NCBI RefSeq assembly: GCF_023516435.1
Contig: NZ_CP097332.1
Location: 1,984,001-2,048,000 of the forward strand
DNA from: Jatrophihabitans telluris
GTDB taxonomy: Bacteria > Actinomycetota > Actinomycetes > Mycobacteriales > Jatrophihabitantaceae
Length of the DNA: 64,000 nucleotides
Direction of reading: 5' to 3'
In this document: in pieces, positions 34,878 to 45,793 of the stretch
How positions within the stretch are numbered: the first letter of the stretch is position 1
How the letters are laid out: every line of letters starts with the position of its first letter
The notes under the pieces: model-generated
The model's database searches: none
Told to the model about the DNA's origin: nothing
The model's input: the letters and a program-made list of their open reading frames with translations, nothing else
Translations under genes and position numbers: made by a program

Positions 34878-36326
34878 TCAGCCGGCCGAGGTGCGCCTGC
34901 GCGACAGGGCGTCGGCGCTGGCGGCCACCAGCAGCACCAGGCCGGTCACGATGAACACGTAGGCAGAACTGATGTTCTTGATCAGGTTCAGCCCGTTCGG
35001 GATCATCGCGATGACGATGGCGCCGATGATCGCGTCGCGAACCTTGCCCCGACCACCGAACAACGAGGTACCACCGATGACCGCGGCGCCGACGGCGTAG
35101 AGCACGTCGGTGTTCTTGCCGAAGTCCGACGGCACACCGCCGAGGTAGGACGATCCGATGACACCGGCGAGCCCGGCCATCCCGGAGCAGATGACGAAGC
35201 AGGACATCCGGATGCGCTTGACGTCGATGCCGGCACGGCGGGCCGCTTCCTGGTTGCCGCCGACCGCGTAGATGAACCGTCCGTACTGGCTCTTGCTGAG
35301 CATCAGGGTCCAGAAGATGAACACGACGGCCACCACGGGGACCGCCCATGGCACGCCCTGGATCTTGGCGAACACGGTGCGGGAGCGGTCCTGGTTCAGG
35401 ACATAGACGGCGAGTCCGGTCACAAGCGCGATGGCGATCGCGCGCACGATGACGAGATCCAGGGGTTCGGCCGACAGGTTCTTGCGTCGACGGCTGATGG
35501 AGCGGTAACCCGTGTAGGCAAGGTAGATCGCCATCGCGACGATCCAGAGCACCCACGCCAGGGCGACGGCCATGTAGCCGTTATCGATCTTGTCGACCAG
35601 GTTGGAGTTACGGGTCGGGATCGCGGCGCCGGTACCGATGAACTTCAGCAGCACACCCTGCCACGCCAGGAACAGCGCCAGGGTGACGATGAAGGAGGGA
35701 ATACCCACGCGGGCAACGAGGAAGCCGATCAGGAGCCCGATGGACGTACCGACGGCAACGGACAGGAACATCGCGAGCAGTTGGGTGCTGGCCAGGTGTG
35801 TCACGGCCACCACGATGCCGACCAGGACGATGCCGGCCGGGATCCAGAGCTTCGACAGAACTGCGAGCCCGATGGTGACGGCCATCAGGAGCATCAGGAC
35901 GGTAAAGGTTCCCGTCCCGAGCGCCTTATTGAGATCGCCGCTCTTGTTCAGTGAGAGCGCCATGGTCGCGGCGCAGACACCGCCCGCGGTTCCCGCGGAC
36001 AGGTCGATCTCGCCGATCAGCAGCACGAACACCATGCCCATGCCGAGCACGGAGATCTGTGCCGCCTGCTGCAGCAGGTTGGCGAAGTTTCCCTTGCTCA
36101 GGAAGACATCGCTCGCATTGGCGAAGATGATGACGAGAATGATGGCGCCAAGGACCGCCGGCAACGCGCCACTTTCCCCGCCGCGGACTCGGGTCACGTA
36201 ACTGCGGAAGCTCTCGCCGATGTTGCGGGGGCCCACGTCGCTGGCGAAGGCGCCGCGATCGGCCTCGTCGGTCGAGCCGAGCGCCGCGGAGTCGGTGGCG
36301 ACGCTGTATCCCTTGTCGGTACTCAT
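34878..36326 (-). CDS. Sugar ABC transporter permease (xylose/XylH type)
   Basis: A 482-aa integral membrane protein, longer than typical RbsC but usual for XylH-type permeases. It has about twelve hydrophobic segments, GEIDLSAGTAGG in the BPD_transp_2 region, the cytosolic loop GGNQEAARRAGIDVKR, and TSLFGGRGKVRDAIIGA. The N-terminal 45 residues are polar and cytosolic. It follows the ATPase after 46 bp and precedes the ROK gene by 7 bp. Pentose import is inferred from the binding protein. Confidence 0.92.
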   Translation of the reverse strand: MSTDKGYSVATDSAALGSTDEADRGAFASDVGPRNIGESFRSYVTRVRGGESGALPAVLGAIILVIIFANASDVFLSKGNFANLLQQAAQISVLGMGMVFVLLIGEIDLSAGTAGGVCAATMALSLNKSGDLNKALGTGTFTVLMLLMAVTIGLAVLSKLWIPAGIVLVGIVVAVTHLASTQLLAMFLSVAVGTSIGLLIGFLVARVGIPSFIVTLALFLAWQGVLLKFIGTGAAIPTRNSNLVDKIDNGYMAVALAWVLWIVAMAIYLAYTGYRSISRRRKNLSAEPLDLVIVRAIAIALVTGLAVYVLNQDRSRTVFAKIQGVPWAVPVVAVVFIFWTLMLSKSQYGRFIYAVGGNQEAARRAGIDVKRIRMSCFVICSGMAGLAGVIGSSYLGGVPSDFGKNTDVLYAVGAAVIGGTSLFGGRGKVRDAIIGAIVIAMIPNGLNLIKNISSAYVFIVTGLVLLVAASADALSRRRTSAG

Positions 36327-36372
36327 GAAACTCGTTTCTCCTGCCGTGTCTCAGGGGCGTTCACCGTGGTCA

Positions 36373-37155
36373 TCACATGCTCGCGTCGGCTGTTGCCCGG
36401 GACAGGCCCAGGTCACCGGAACGGCCGGTGGTGATCAGTTCGACGATCTGGCTGACGCTGCTCTCCTTGGCCATGACCTCGGCGGCGATCCGGCCGAGGT
36501 AGAGGGCATCCACCCGGTCGGCCACCTCGATGACGTCGTTCATGTTGTGCGAGATCAGCACGACGCCCAGACCGCGATCGGCGAGCCGGCGGACCAGGTC
36601 GAGAACCTGGCGCGTCTGGGCCACACCGAGAGCGGCGGTCGGCTCGTCCAAGAACACGATCTTGGAGTTCCACAGCACCGCTTTGGCGATCGCGACGGTC
36701 TGCCGCTGTCCACCGGACAGGCTCGCAACGGGCTGACGCACCGACTTGACCGTCCGCACGGACAGGCTGGCCAGGGTCTCGCGCGCCTTGGCCTCCATCG
36801 TTCCCTCGTCCAGCGTCAGCAGCCGACTCTTGGACTCGCGGCCCAGGAACATGTTCTGCACGATGTCGAGGTTGTCGGCCAGGGCCAGGTCCTGGTAGAC
36901 GATCTCGATGCCGAGGTCCGCGGCGTCGCGCGGGCTGTGCAGCGAGACCGGCTGGCCGTTGAACAAGAACTCGCCCGAGTCGACGCGATAGATGCCCGCG
37001 ATGCACTTGATCATCGTGGACTTGCCGGCGCCGTTGTCGCCCACCAGGGCGGTGACCTGCCCGGGGTAGACCGCGAAGTCGATGTCGTGCAGAACCTGCA
37101 CCGGGCCGAAACTCTTGTTGATCTTGCGAAGTTCGAGAATTGGGGTGTCCGCCAT
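36373..37155 (-). CDS. Sugar ABC transporter ATP-binding protein (single domain)
   Basis: A 260-aa ATPase with one ABC domain, half the length of classical XylG/RbsA. Walker A is GDNGAGKST, the signature SLSGGQRQTVAIAKA, Walker B IVFLDEPTAAL, and the switch LISHNMNDVIEVADRV. Such single-domain ATPases pair as homodimers with XylH-like permeases in Actinobacteria. It is separated from the binding-protein gene by a strong hairpin that may lower its expression. Confidence 0.93.
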   Translation of the reverse strand: MADTPILELRKINKSFGPVQVLHDIDFAVYPGQVTALVGDNGAGKSTMIKCIAGIYRVDSGEFLFNGQPVSLHSPRDAADLGIEIVYQDLALADNLDIVQNMFLGRESKSRLLTLDEGTMEAKARETLASLSVRTVKSVRQPVASLSGGQRQTVAIAKAVLWNSKIVFLDEPTAALGVAQTRQVLDLVRRLADRGLGVVLISHNMNDVIEVADRVDALYLGRIAAEVMAKESSVSQIVELITTGRSGDLGLSRATADASM

Positions 37156-37309
37156 GGCGGCTGGCCTCCTTGTTGTGCCTCGGCGTGCGGTGACCCGCCG
37201 CTGTCCGATCTGCGCCTATCCCGTCAGTGGTGCCCAGTGATGCGCTCATCATGGGCGTCCGAAAGCTCCGGCGCCAGCACAAGAGTGCAGCCAGGGCCCG
37301 GACAAACGT

Positions 37310-37352
37310 CTTCGGTGGGTGGGCCTACGAAATCAAGGCCCACCCACCGAAG
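37310..37352 (-). terminator. Perfect 17-bp stem-loop between binding-protein and ATPase genes
   Basis: CTTCGGTGGGTGGGCCT (37310-37326) and AGGCCCACCCACCGAAG (37336-37352) are perfect inverted repeats with a 9-nt loop. It begins 12 bp after the binding-protein stop. Hairpins here typically stabilise the binding-protein mRNA and partly terminate, giving excess binding protein over transporter. Confidence 0.7.
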
Positions 37353-37364
37353 ATCAGGCGGCTA

Positions 37365-38492
37365 CTAGGAGATGCCAGCCGCGGTGCACAGCGCGGCGTA
37401 CTTGCCGGTGCACAGGTCGGCCTTCGTGACGAAGTTGTCTGCGACAACGTCCTTCACGGTGGCCTTGGTGATCGCCTTCGGGGTCAGCAGCAGCGACGGG
37501 ACGTCGCGGTTGCCCTGGGTGTCCTTGACCGTGCCCGTGGTCTCGCCCGGCTTGTTCTGGAGCAGGTCCAGGGTGAGCTTGACCAGGCCGTTGGCCTCAT
37601 CCGCGATCGGCTTGTAGACCGTCATGCACTGGTCACCGGCGAGGATGTTCTGCAGACCACCGACGGTGGCGTCCTGACCCGTGACCGGGACCTTCAGGCC
37701 GTTCTTCTTCAGCACCGTGATGGCCGAGTTGCCCAGTCCGTCGTTGGCGGCGAGGACGCCGTCAACCTTGCCACCCGCTGCGGTCAGCAGCTGCTCGAAG
37801 ATCGTGACGGCCTTCGCGTTGTCCCAGTCGGGCACGCTCTGGTCGCCGACCTTCTTCCAGCCGGCCGAGTACTTCGGGTTGAGCACGGAGTCAGCACCCT
37901 GCTTGAAGAGCGTGGCGTTGTTGTCCGTCGGCGAGCCGTTGAGCTCGATGATGTGCGGGCTGGTCACGTTCTTCGCCTTGAGGCAGTCGACCAGGCCCTG
38001 GCCCTGCAGTTCGCCGACCTTGACGTTGTCGAAGGACACGTAGTAGTCAGCGGTGCCGCCGAGAGTGAGACGGTCGTAGTCGATCGTCTTCACGCCGGCC
38101 GCCTTGGCCTTGGCCTCGACCTGCGCGCCGGTGGCCGAGTCCAGGTTGACGATGGCCAGTACGGACACGCCTTCCTGGATCATGCCGTCGGCGATCGAGA
38201 CGAACTTGCTCTTGTCACCGAGGGCGTTCTGGATGTCGGCGGTGACGCCGGCGTCGCCGAATGCCTTGGTCAGCAGCGGCTTGTCGAAGCTCTCCCAGCG
38301 AGCCGAGGACTGCGTGTCAGGAAGAATCACGCCGACCTTGCCCTTGACCGCGCCCGTGCTGGAACTCGAGCTGGAACCCGATCCCGAGCCAGTGGTCCCG
38401 CCGGTGGTGGTCTTCTTGGAACTGCTACAGGCTGCCATCGACAGCACCGTGACGGTGCTGATCGCGATTACACCGAGCGCACGAATGCGCAT
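37365..38492 (-). CDS. Sugar ABC transporter substrate-binding lipoprotein (XylF-like)
   Basis: A 375-aa extracytoplasmic lipoprotein with a signal peptide and lipobox LSMAAC (lipidated C22), a Ser/Gly linker, and a periplasmic-binding-protein type 1 fold. KVGVILPDTQSSARWES, TIDYDRLTLGG, YYVSFDNVKVGELQGQGLV and GVLAANDGLGNSAI follow XylF wording, so D-xylose or a similar aldose is the likely ligand. No xylA or xylB is in the window. It is the first gene of the operon with its own promoter. Confidence 0.92.
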   Translation of the reverse strand: MRIRALGVIAISTVTVLSMAACSSSKKTTTGGTTGSGSGSSSSSSTGAVKGKVGVILPDTQSSARWESFDKPLLTKAFGDAGVTADIQNALGDKSKFVSIADGMIQEGVSVLAIVNLDSATGAQVEAKAKAAGVKTIDYDRLTLGGTADYYVSFDNVKVGELQGQGLVDCLKAKNVTSPHIIELNGSPTDNNATLFKQGADSVLNPKYSAGWKKVGDQSVPDWDNAKAVTIFEQLLTAAGGKVDGVLAANDGLGNSAITVLKKNGLKVPVTGQDATVGGLQNILAGDQCMTVYKPIADEANGLVKLTLDLLQNKPGETTGTVKDTQGNRDVPSLLLTPKAITKATVKDVVADNFVTKADLCTGKYAALCTAAGIS

Positions 38493-38520
38493 GGGCTTTC
38501 CCGCCTTCCCCTGTTACTGG

Positions 38521-38543
38521 CTGCCGCCGACCGCCGGCGGCAG
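38521..38543 (-). repeat. 9-bp hairpin in the 5' leader of the binding-protein gene
   Basis: CTGCCGCCG (38521-38529) pairs with CGGCGGCAG (38535-38543) across a 5-nt loop, 28 nt before the start codon of the binding-protein gene. It lies in the untranslated leader if the promoter at 38561-38589 is used, and may stabilise the mRNA. Confidence 0.45.
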
Positions 38544-38560
38544 TGATTGTTGTCGGCGAG

Positions 38561-38621
38561 AACATATCCCGAGCCTTTGCTGACGCAAAGAGTTCGTCAC
38601 TTACTTGTTACCAACGAGTTA
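38561..38621 (-). promoter_or_regulatory. Sugar operon promoter with two inverted repeats
   Basis: On the minus strand TTTGCG (38589-38584) and TATGTT (38566-38561) are 17 bp apart, a good promoter. CTTTGC-TGAC-GCAAAG (38575-38590) overlaps the -35 box. A 21-bp imperfect palindrome (38601-38621, arms TTACTTGTT and AACGAGTTA, 7 of 9 matching) lies just upstream. Both are candidate operators for the ROK protein or a global regulator. The 350-bp gap 38493-38842 holds these sites and the acnA terminator, with no gene that I can support. Confidence 0.5.
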
Positions 38622-38788
38622 CTCCAGTCGTGACCATGACCCGGCTGACTTCACCCGCAACTTACGCTGGCAGCGCTTTTGGCTGTCGCTCAAGGACTTC
38701 TGCCCGGGGCGGGTATCGCGGTACTCGGAATGGTTTAGACCGTTTCGGCGCGACGACGCCGAGCTGACTGGTCAGGGCCGGACAGGCA

Positions 38789-38819
38789 GGGCCGGACCGG
38801 TCAGAGCCCGGTCCGGCCC
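38789..38819 (-). terminator. Stem-loop downstream of acnA
   Basis: GGGCCGGACCGG (38789-38800) and CCGGTCCGGCCC (38808-38819) are perfect 12-bp arms with a 7-nt loop, starting 23 bp after the acnA stop. No U tract follows; such U-less hairpins are common terminator candidates in GC-rich Actinobacteria. Confidence 0.6.
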
Positions 38820-38842
38820 AATGCGACGGTCTCGCCCGGTCC

Positions 38843-41647
<2,805 letters not shown>

Positions 41648-41659
41648 GGCCTTCTCCTA

Positions 41660-41673
41660 GTCACAGGTCACAG
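41660..41673. repeat. Tandem GTCACAG repeats in the acnA / NlpC-P60 intergenic region
   Basis: GTCACAG occurs twice in direct tandem (41660-41666, 41667-41673), and GTCACA recurs on the minus strand at 41826-41821. GTCACA is, from memory, the core of the mycobacterial MtrA-binding repeat, and MtrA controls NlpC/P60 cell-wall hydrolases. The rest of the 282-bp gap 41648-41929 holds no gene. Confidence 0.35.
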
Positions 41674-41929
41674 ACGGGCGAACAACGGTGATGCGTGGAC
41701 TGGCCCCGGGGCACAGGATGTCCGGCCCCGAAGTCGGCCGCTCGAACCTCTACATCTTTCCGCATTGCATCCGATGAACTCATCGTGGGTCATCCCACAC
41801 AAGACGATCGCGCCCTCATGTGTGACTGGTGTTTAGTGGTGATACGGGTGTTACTGGCGTGGCCAGTGGCGCAGATGGGGCGGAACTGGCAGTCTGTCCC
41901 TGGCAGGTAGCAGATCAGAGGGGTTCACA

Positions 41930-43378
41930 GTGTTCCGACAGGTGCGAGATCTCGGCGGCACACCGCGAAAAGCCAGGCTGGCCGCCACCGGCGCGGTGGT
42001 CGCCGCGCTGCTGGCATGCTCAGTCACGCCGGTACTGGCCAGCCCCGTGTTGGCCAACCCCGCCAACCCCTCGGACACCCAGATCTCGGCGGCCCAGCGG
42101 GCCAAGAACGCGATGGCCGATCAGGTCGGGCGGCTCTCGGCCCAACTGGCCAAGGCCGCCAGCGACCTGCAGCGGCTCACCTCCCAAGCTCAGCTGGCCG
42201 AGCAGAAGTACGCGCTGGCGATGTCGAAGCTCGCCGACGCCAAGACCCAGGCAGCTGCTGCCCAGGCCGCGATCCAGGCCGCGACGACCCGCCTGGACAC
42301 CGCTCGCAAGAACCTGCAGAGCTTCCTGCGCACCAGCTACATCTCGCCGGCCGCCGACGCCGGAACCGGGGGACTGCTCACCGCTACCGACCCGAACGCC
42401 GTGCTCGAACGCGGTGACTACCTGCACTACCTCAGCGCACGACACCTCGACGTGACCGGCGAACTGGAACGCGCGACGGTGGCCAAGTCGAACGCCGAGG
42501 CCAAAGCCAAGGCTCTCGTCCAGCTCGAGACCTCGCTGACCCAGCAAGCCCAGGCCGCCTTCGAGGTGGCCAAGGAGAAGCGCGCCCAGCAGCAACAGTT
42601 GCAGGCTTCGCTCCAGCAGCAACAGCAGACCGTCTCCGCGCAGCTGCGAGTCGCGCAAGCCAAGCTGGCCGATCTCAACCACCAGCGAGCCAAGTACAAC
42701 GCCTGGGTGGCCGAGCAGCGTCGGATTGCCGCAGCCAAGGCGGCCGCTGAGGCCGCTGCCCGTGCTCGCGCCCTGGCCGCGGCCCAGGCCGCCGCCGCCG
42801 CGAATGCCGCGGCTCAGGCGGCCGCCAACGCCAACCAGGGCGGCGGCGGTGGTGGCGGTGGCGGTGGTGGTGGCGGTGGCAACACGACCTCTGGGTCCGG
42901 GGCCGTCTACAACCCGCCGTCCTCGCTCGGCGGCTGGACCGCGGCCAAGGGCCAGGCCGCCGTCAACCGGGCCCTGCGCACCCTCGGCACGCCTTACGCC
43001 TGGGCCGGTGGCGGTTACAACGGCCCCACCTACGGCGTGAACTCGCCCGGTACCGACGGCTGGAACGACTCGACCGTCTACGGCTATGACTGCTCGGGCC
43101 TGTCGATGTACGCCTGGGCCTCTCAGGGCTTGTATCTGCCGCACTATGCCGCCAGCCAATTCAGCCAGGCCGGTTCCTACCACCCGGCCGCCGGCAACTT
43201 CATGCCGGGCGACCTGCTCTTCTGGGGCTTGCCGAACCAGGGCGACATCCACCACGTGGCCATCTACATCGGTGGGGGCAACGTGATCCAGGCGCCGTAC
43301 TCGGGCACCGTTGTCCAGATCACCCCATGGACCCAGGTTTCCGGCGACTACTTCGGCGCCACCCGACCGCTCACCTGA
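41930..43378 (+). CDS. Secreted NlpC/P60 peptidoglycan endopeptidase (RipA/RipC-like)
   Basis: A 482-aa cell-wall hydrolase cutting stem peptides during division. It has a signal peptide (about 1-42, cut near VLASPVLA), a long coiled coil (55-300, rich in A, Q and K), a 14-glycine run (about 304-317), and a C-terminal NlpC/P60 domain with catalytic C388 in YDCSGLS and H442 in IHHVAIYIG. The coiled coil probably restrains activity or binds an FtsEX-like partner. The GTG has AGAGGGG upstream. It precedes moaA and the MoxR operon as RipA does in mycobacteria. Confidence 0.92.
   Translation: MFRQVRDLGGTPRKARLAATGAVVAALLACSVTPVLASPVLANPANPSDTQISAAQRAKNAMADQVGRLSAQLAKAASDLQRLTSQAQLAEQKYALAMSKLADAKTQAAAAQAAIQAATTRLDTARKNLQSFLRTSYISPAADAGTGGLLTATDPNAVLERGDYLHYLSARHLDVTGELERATVAKSNAEAKAKALVQLETSLTQQAQAAFEVAKEKRAQQQQLQASLQQQQQTVSAQLRVAQAKLADLNHQRAKYNAWVAEQRRIAAAKAAAEAAARARALAAAQAAAAANAAAQAAANANQGGGGGGGGGGGGGGNTTSGSGAVYNPPSSLGGWTAAKGQAAVNRALRTLGTPYAWAGGGYNGPTYGVNSPGTDGWNDSTVYGYDCSGLSMYAWASQGLYLPHYAASQFSQAGSYHPAAGNFMPGDLLFWGLPNQGDIHHVAIYIGGGNVIQAPYSGTVVQITPWTQVSGDYFGATRPLT
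42838..42879 (+). repeat. GGC/GGT codon run encoding 14 glycines
   Basis: Fourteen consecutive glycine codons, all GGC, GGT or GGG, form a low-complexity hinge between the coiled coil and the NlpC/P60 domain. The run is a probable site of length variation between strains. Confidence 0.85.
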
Positions 43379-43411
43379 TCGTCGCGGGCGCGTGCTTGTT
43401 CCGCGGGTGAC

Positions 43412-43417
43412 TACGCT
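43412..43417 (+). promoter_or_regulatory. -10 box of leaderless moaA
   Basis: TACGCT stands 6 nt before the ATG at 43424, predicting a leaderless moaA mRNA independent of the upstream NlpC/P60 gene. Confidence 0.5.
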
Positions 43418-43423
43418 GGGCTG

Positions 43424-44470
43424 ATGACCGCCACACCGATCGAGCCGAGCGCGACCGACAGCGGTCTGGTCGACTCTTTCGGGCGTCGCGCCGAGGATCT
43501 TCGCATTTCTCTGACCGACAAGTGCTCGCTGCGCTGCACCTACTGCATGCCGGCCGAAGGACTGCCGTGGCTGGCCAAACAAGCCGTGCTGGACGACGAC
43601 GAGATCGTCCGTCTCGCTGGCATCTTCATCGAGCTGGGCGTCAGCTCGATCCGTCTCACCGGGGGTGAGCCGCTGGTCCGCCCCGGGGTGGCTGCCCTGG
43701 TGGCGCGGCTGGCCGAGTTCCGACCCCGCCCCGAACTGTCGCTGACCACGAACGCGATCGCCCTGGCCGACCAGGCCGAGGCGCTGACCCGGGCCGGTCT
43801 CGATCGGGTCAACGTCTCCCTGGACACCCTCGACGCGGGTGTCTTTCATCGGCTGACCCGCCGCGACCGCCTGGACGACGTCCTGGCCGGCCTCGCCGCG
43901 GCCCAGGCGAGCGGTCTGTACCCGGTCAAGATCAATGCCGTGCTCATGCGCGAGGTGAACCTGCAAGAGGGGGGCGCCCTGCTCGGCTGGGCGTTGCGCG
44001 GTGGTTATGAGCTTCGATTCATCGAGCACATGCCACTGGATGCACAACACGCCTGGAGCCGTGCGGACATGGTCACCGCCGACGAGATTCTCCAGGTGCT
44101 GCAGGCTGATTACGTGCTGCGGCCCATCGGGCGCCGTCACAACGCGCCCGCCGAGCAGTTCGAGGTCCTCGACGGCCCCGGCCGCGACCAGTGGGCCGGG
44201 CCGAGCCCGCAGGTCGGCATCATCGCCTCGGTCACCCGCCCGTTCTGCCGCGACTGCGACCGGCTCCGGCTCACGGCCGACGGGCAGTTGCGCACGTGCC
44301 TGTTCGCCCACGTCGAGACCGATCTCAGGGCGCTGCTGCGCGATGGCGCAAGCGACGTCGAGATCGCCGGTGCCGTGCGCGGCGCGGTCGCGGCCAAGCC
44401 CTCCGGGCACGGAATCACCCTTCCGGGTTTCCGCCAGCCGGAGCGGCCGATGTCGGCTATCGGCGGCTGA
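43424..44470 (+). CDS. moaA: GTP 3',8-cyclase MoaA
   Basis: A 348-aa radical SAM enzyme making the first intermediate of molybdenum cofactor from GTP. The SAM cluster cysteines are C34, C38 and C41 (KCSLRCTYC). The second cluster is in FCRDCDRLRLTADGQLRTC, and the C-terminal GG tail (MSAIGG) needed for activity is present. No other moa, moe or mog gene is in the window, so it is an orphan here. It ends 174 bp before the MoxR gene; that gap has no recognisable gene. Confidence 0.96.
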   Translation: MTATPIEPSATDSGLVDSFGRRAEDLRISLTDKCSLRCTYCMPAEGLPWLAKQAVLDDDEIVRLAGIFIELGVSSIRLTGGEPLVRPGVAALVARLAEFRPRPELSLTTNAIALADQAEALTRAGLDRVNVSLDTLDAGVFHRLTRRDRLDDVLAGLAAAQASGLYPVKINAVLMREVNLQEGGALLGWALRGGYELRFIEHMPLDAQHAWSRADMVTADEILQVLQADYVLRPIGRRHNAPAEQFEVLDGPGRDQWAGPSPQVGIIASVTRPFCRDCDRLRLTADGQLRTCLFAHVETDLRALLRDGASDVEIAGAVRGAVAAKPSGHGITLPGFRQPERPMSAIGG

Positions 44471-44644
44471 GCTACGACGCGGGCGCCTCGTTTCGACCCG
44501 CTACGCGGCGGCTGCGCGCCAGCACAGCAGACAATTACCCGACCGTTCGGCGGACTCCTCCTCAGCTCGGTTACGGTTAGTGCAGACACTGATCGATCCA
44601 CCACCCTGCGGCGAACAGCTGGCGCGCAAGCTTGAAGGAGTCCG

Positions 44645-45793
44645 ATGACCGAGGCGGCGACGACCTCACCAACCCCGGCGGCCGACGCCACCGCGCTCGA
44701 ACGGGTCATCTTCGAGGTCAAGCGCGTGATCGTCGGCCAGGAGCGGATGGTCGAGCGGATGATGGTGAGCCTGCTCGCCCGGGGCCACTGCCTGCTCGAG
44801 GGCGTACCGGGCGTGGCCAAAACGCTGGCGGTCGAAACGTTGGCCCACACCGTCGGCGGCAGCTTCGCCCGGCTGCAGTTCACCCCGGATCTGGTCCCTT
44901 CCGACATCGTCGGCACACGGATCTACCGGCCCGGTTCCGAACAGTTCGACACCGAACTCGGCCCGGTCTTCGCGAACTTCGTGCTGGCCGACGAGATCAA
45001 CCGAGCACCGGCCAAGGTGCAGTCCGCTCTGCTTGAGGTGATGGCCGAACGTCAGGTCTCCCTCGGCGGTCGCCGTTACCCGTTGCCCAAACCGTTCCTG
45101 GTGCTGGCCACCCAGAACCCCATCGAGTCCGAAGGCGTGTATCCGCTGCCCGAAGCCCAGCGGGACCGCTTTCTGATGAAGATCAACGTCGATTACCCAA
45201 CTGCGGCCGAGGAACGCGAGATCGTCTACCGCATGGGCGTCGACCCGCCGGTGGCGCAGACCGTGATCTCCACCGATGAGCTGATGTCGTTGCAGGATCG
45301 GGCCAGCCGGGTGTTCGTCCACCACGCCGTCGTCGACTACGTCGTCCGGTTGGTGGTGGCGACCAGACAGCCCGCGGAGTTCGGCATGCCCGACGTGGCG
45401 CACTGGATCTCCTACGGCGCCAGCCCGCGTGCCAGCCTCGGTCTGATCTCCGCCGGTCGGGCCCTGGCCCTGCTGCGCGGGCGTGACTACGTGCTGCCGC
45501 AGGACGTGCTCGACGTGGCCATCGACGTTCTGCCGCACCGGATGGTGCTGTCCTACGACGCGATCGCCGACGGAGTGACCGCGGTCCAGGCGACCGGACG
45601 CGTCCTGCAGTCGGTTCCGTTGCCTCAGGTAGCTCCCCGCCAGCGCGCGGGCAACGGCTTCATCCCGGCCGCCAGTACCGCGCCGCCACAAGCGGTGACG
45701 GCCGGCAACTACGGTGCTCACGTCGCGCCCAACGTCGCGCCCAACGTCGCGCCGAACGGCACGCCCGGGCCCCCGTGGGGTTCCTCGGCGTGA
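44645..45793 (+). CDS. MoxR-family AAA+ ATPase
   Basis: A 382-aa AAA+ chaperone-like ATPase. Walker A is GVPGVAKT (53-60), Walker B and sensor text FVLADEINRAPAKVQSALLEVM, and ATQNPIESEGVYPLPEAQ are present. A low-complexity C-terminal tail (from about 335) holds an APNV repeat. It begins an operon with a DUF58 protein and a VWA protein, the usual MoxR-DUF58-VWA trio thought to mature or insert metal into partner complexes. ATG with AAGGAG. Confidence 0.93.
   Translation: MTEAATTSPTPAADATALERVIFEVKRVIVGQERMVERMMVSLLARGHCLLEGVPGVAKTLAVETLAHTVGGSFARLQFTPDLVPSDIVGTRIYRPGSEQFDTELGPVFANFVLADEINRAPAKVQSALLEVMAERQVSLGGRRYPLPKPFLVLATQNPIESEGVYPLPEAQRDRFLMKINVDYPTAAEEREIVYRMGVDPPVAQTVISTDELMSLQDRASRVFVHHAVVDYVVRLVVATRQPAEFGMPDVAHWISYGASPRASLGLISAGRALALLRGRDYVLPQDVLDVAIDVLPHRMVLSYDAIADGVTAVQATGRVLQSVPLPQVAPRQRAGNGFIPAASTAPPQAVTAGNYGAHVAPNVAPNVAPNGTPGPPWGSSA
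45721..45756 (+). repeat. Three tandem 12-bp repeats in the MoxR C-terminal tail
   Basis: CGTCGCGCCCAA at 45721-45732 and 45733-45744 and CGTCGCGCCGAA at 45745-45756 encode VAPN three times. In-frame repeats like these change copy number without breaking the frame. Confidence 0.8.

Noticed and set aside
38493-38842. Possible tRNA or small gene in the largest intergenic gap
   Set aside because: No cloverleaf, and the short open frames there lack ribosome-binding sites; the gap is explained by promoter sites and a terminator.
41648-41929. Possible ydaO/c-di-AMP riboswitch before the NlpC/P60 gene
   Set aside because: Such riboswitches often precede these genes in Actinobacteria, but I could not find the conserved sequence blocks or matching stems here.
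42020-44410. 796-codon open frame on the minus strand over the NlpC/P60 gene and moaA
   Set aside because: The longest shadow in the window. It spans two real genes and the intergenic gap and holds only low-complexity G, V, R text.
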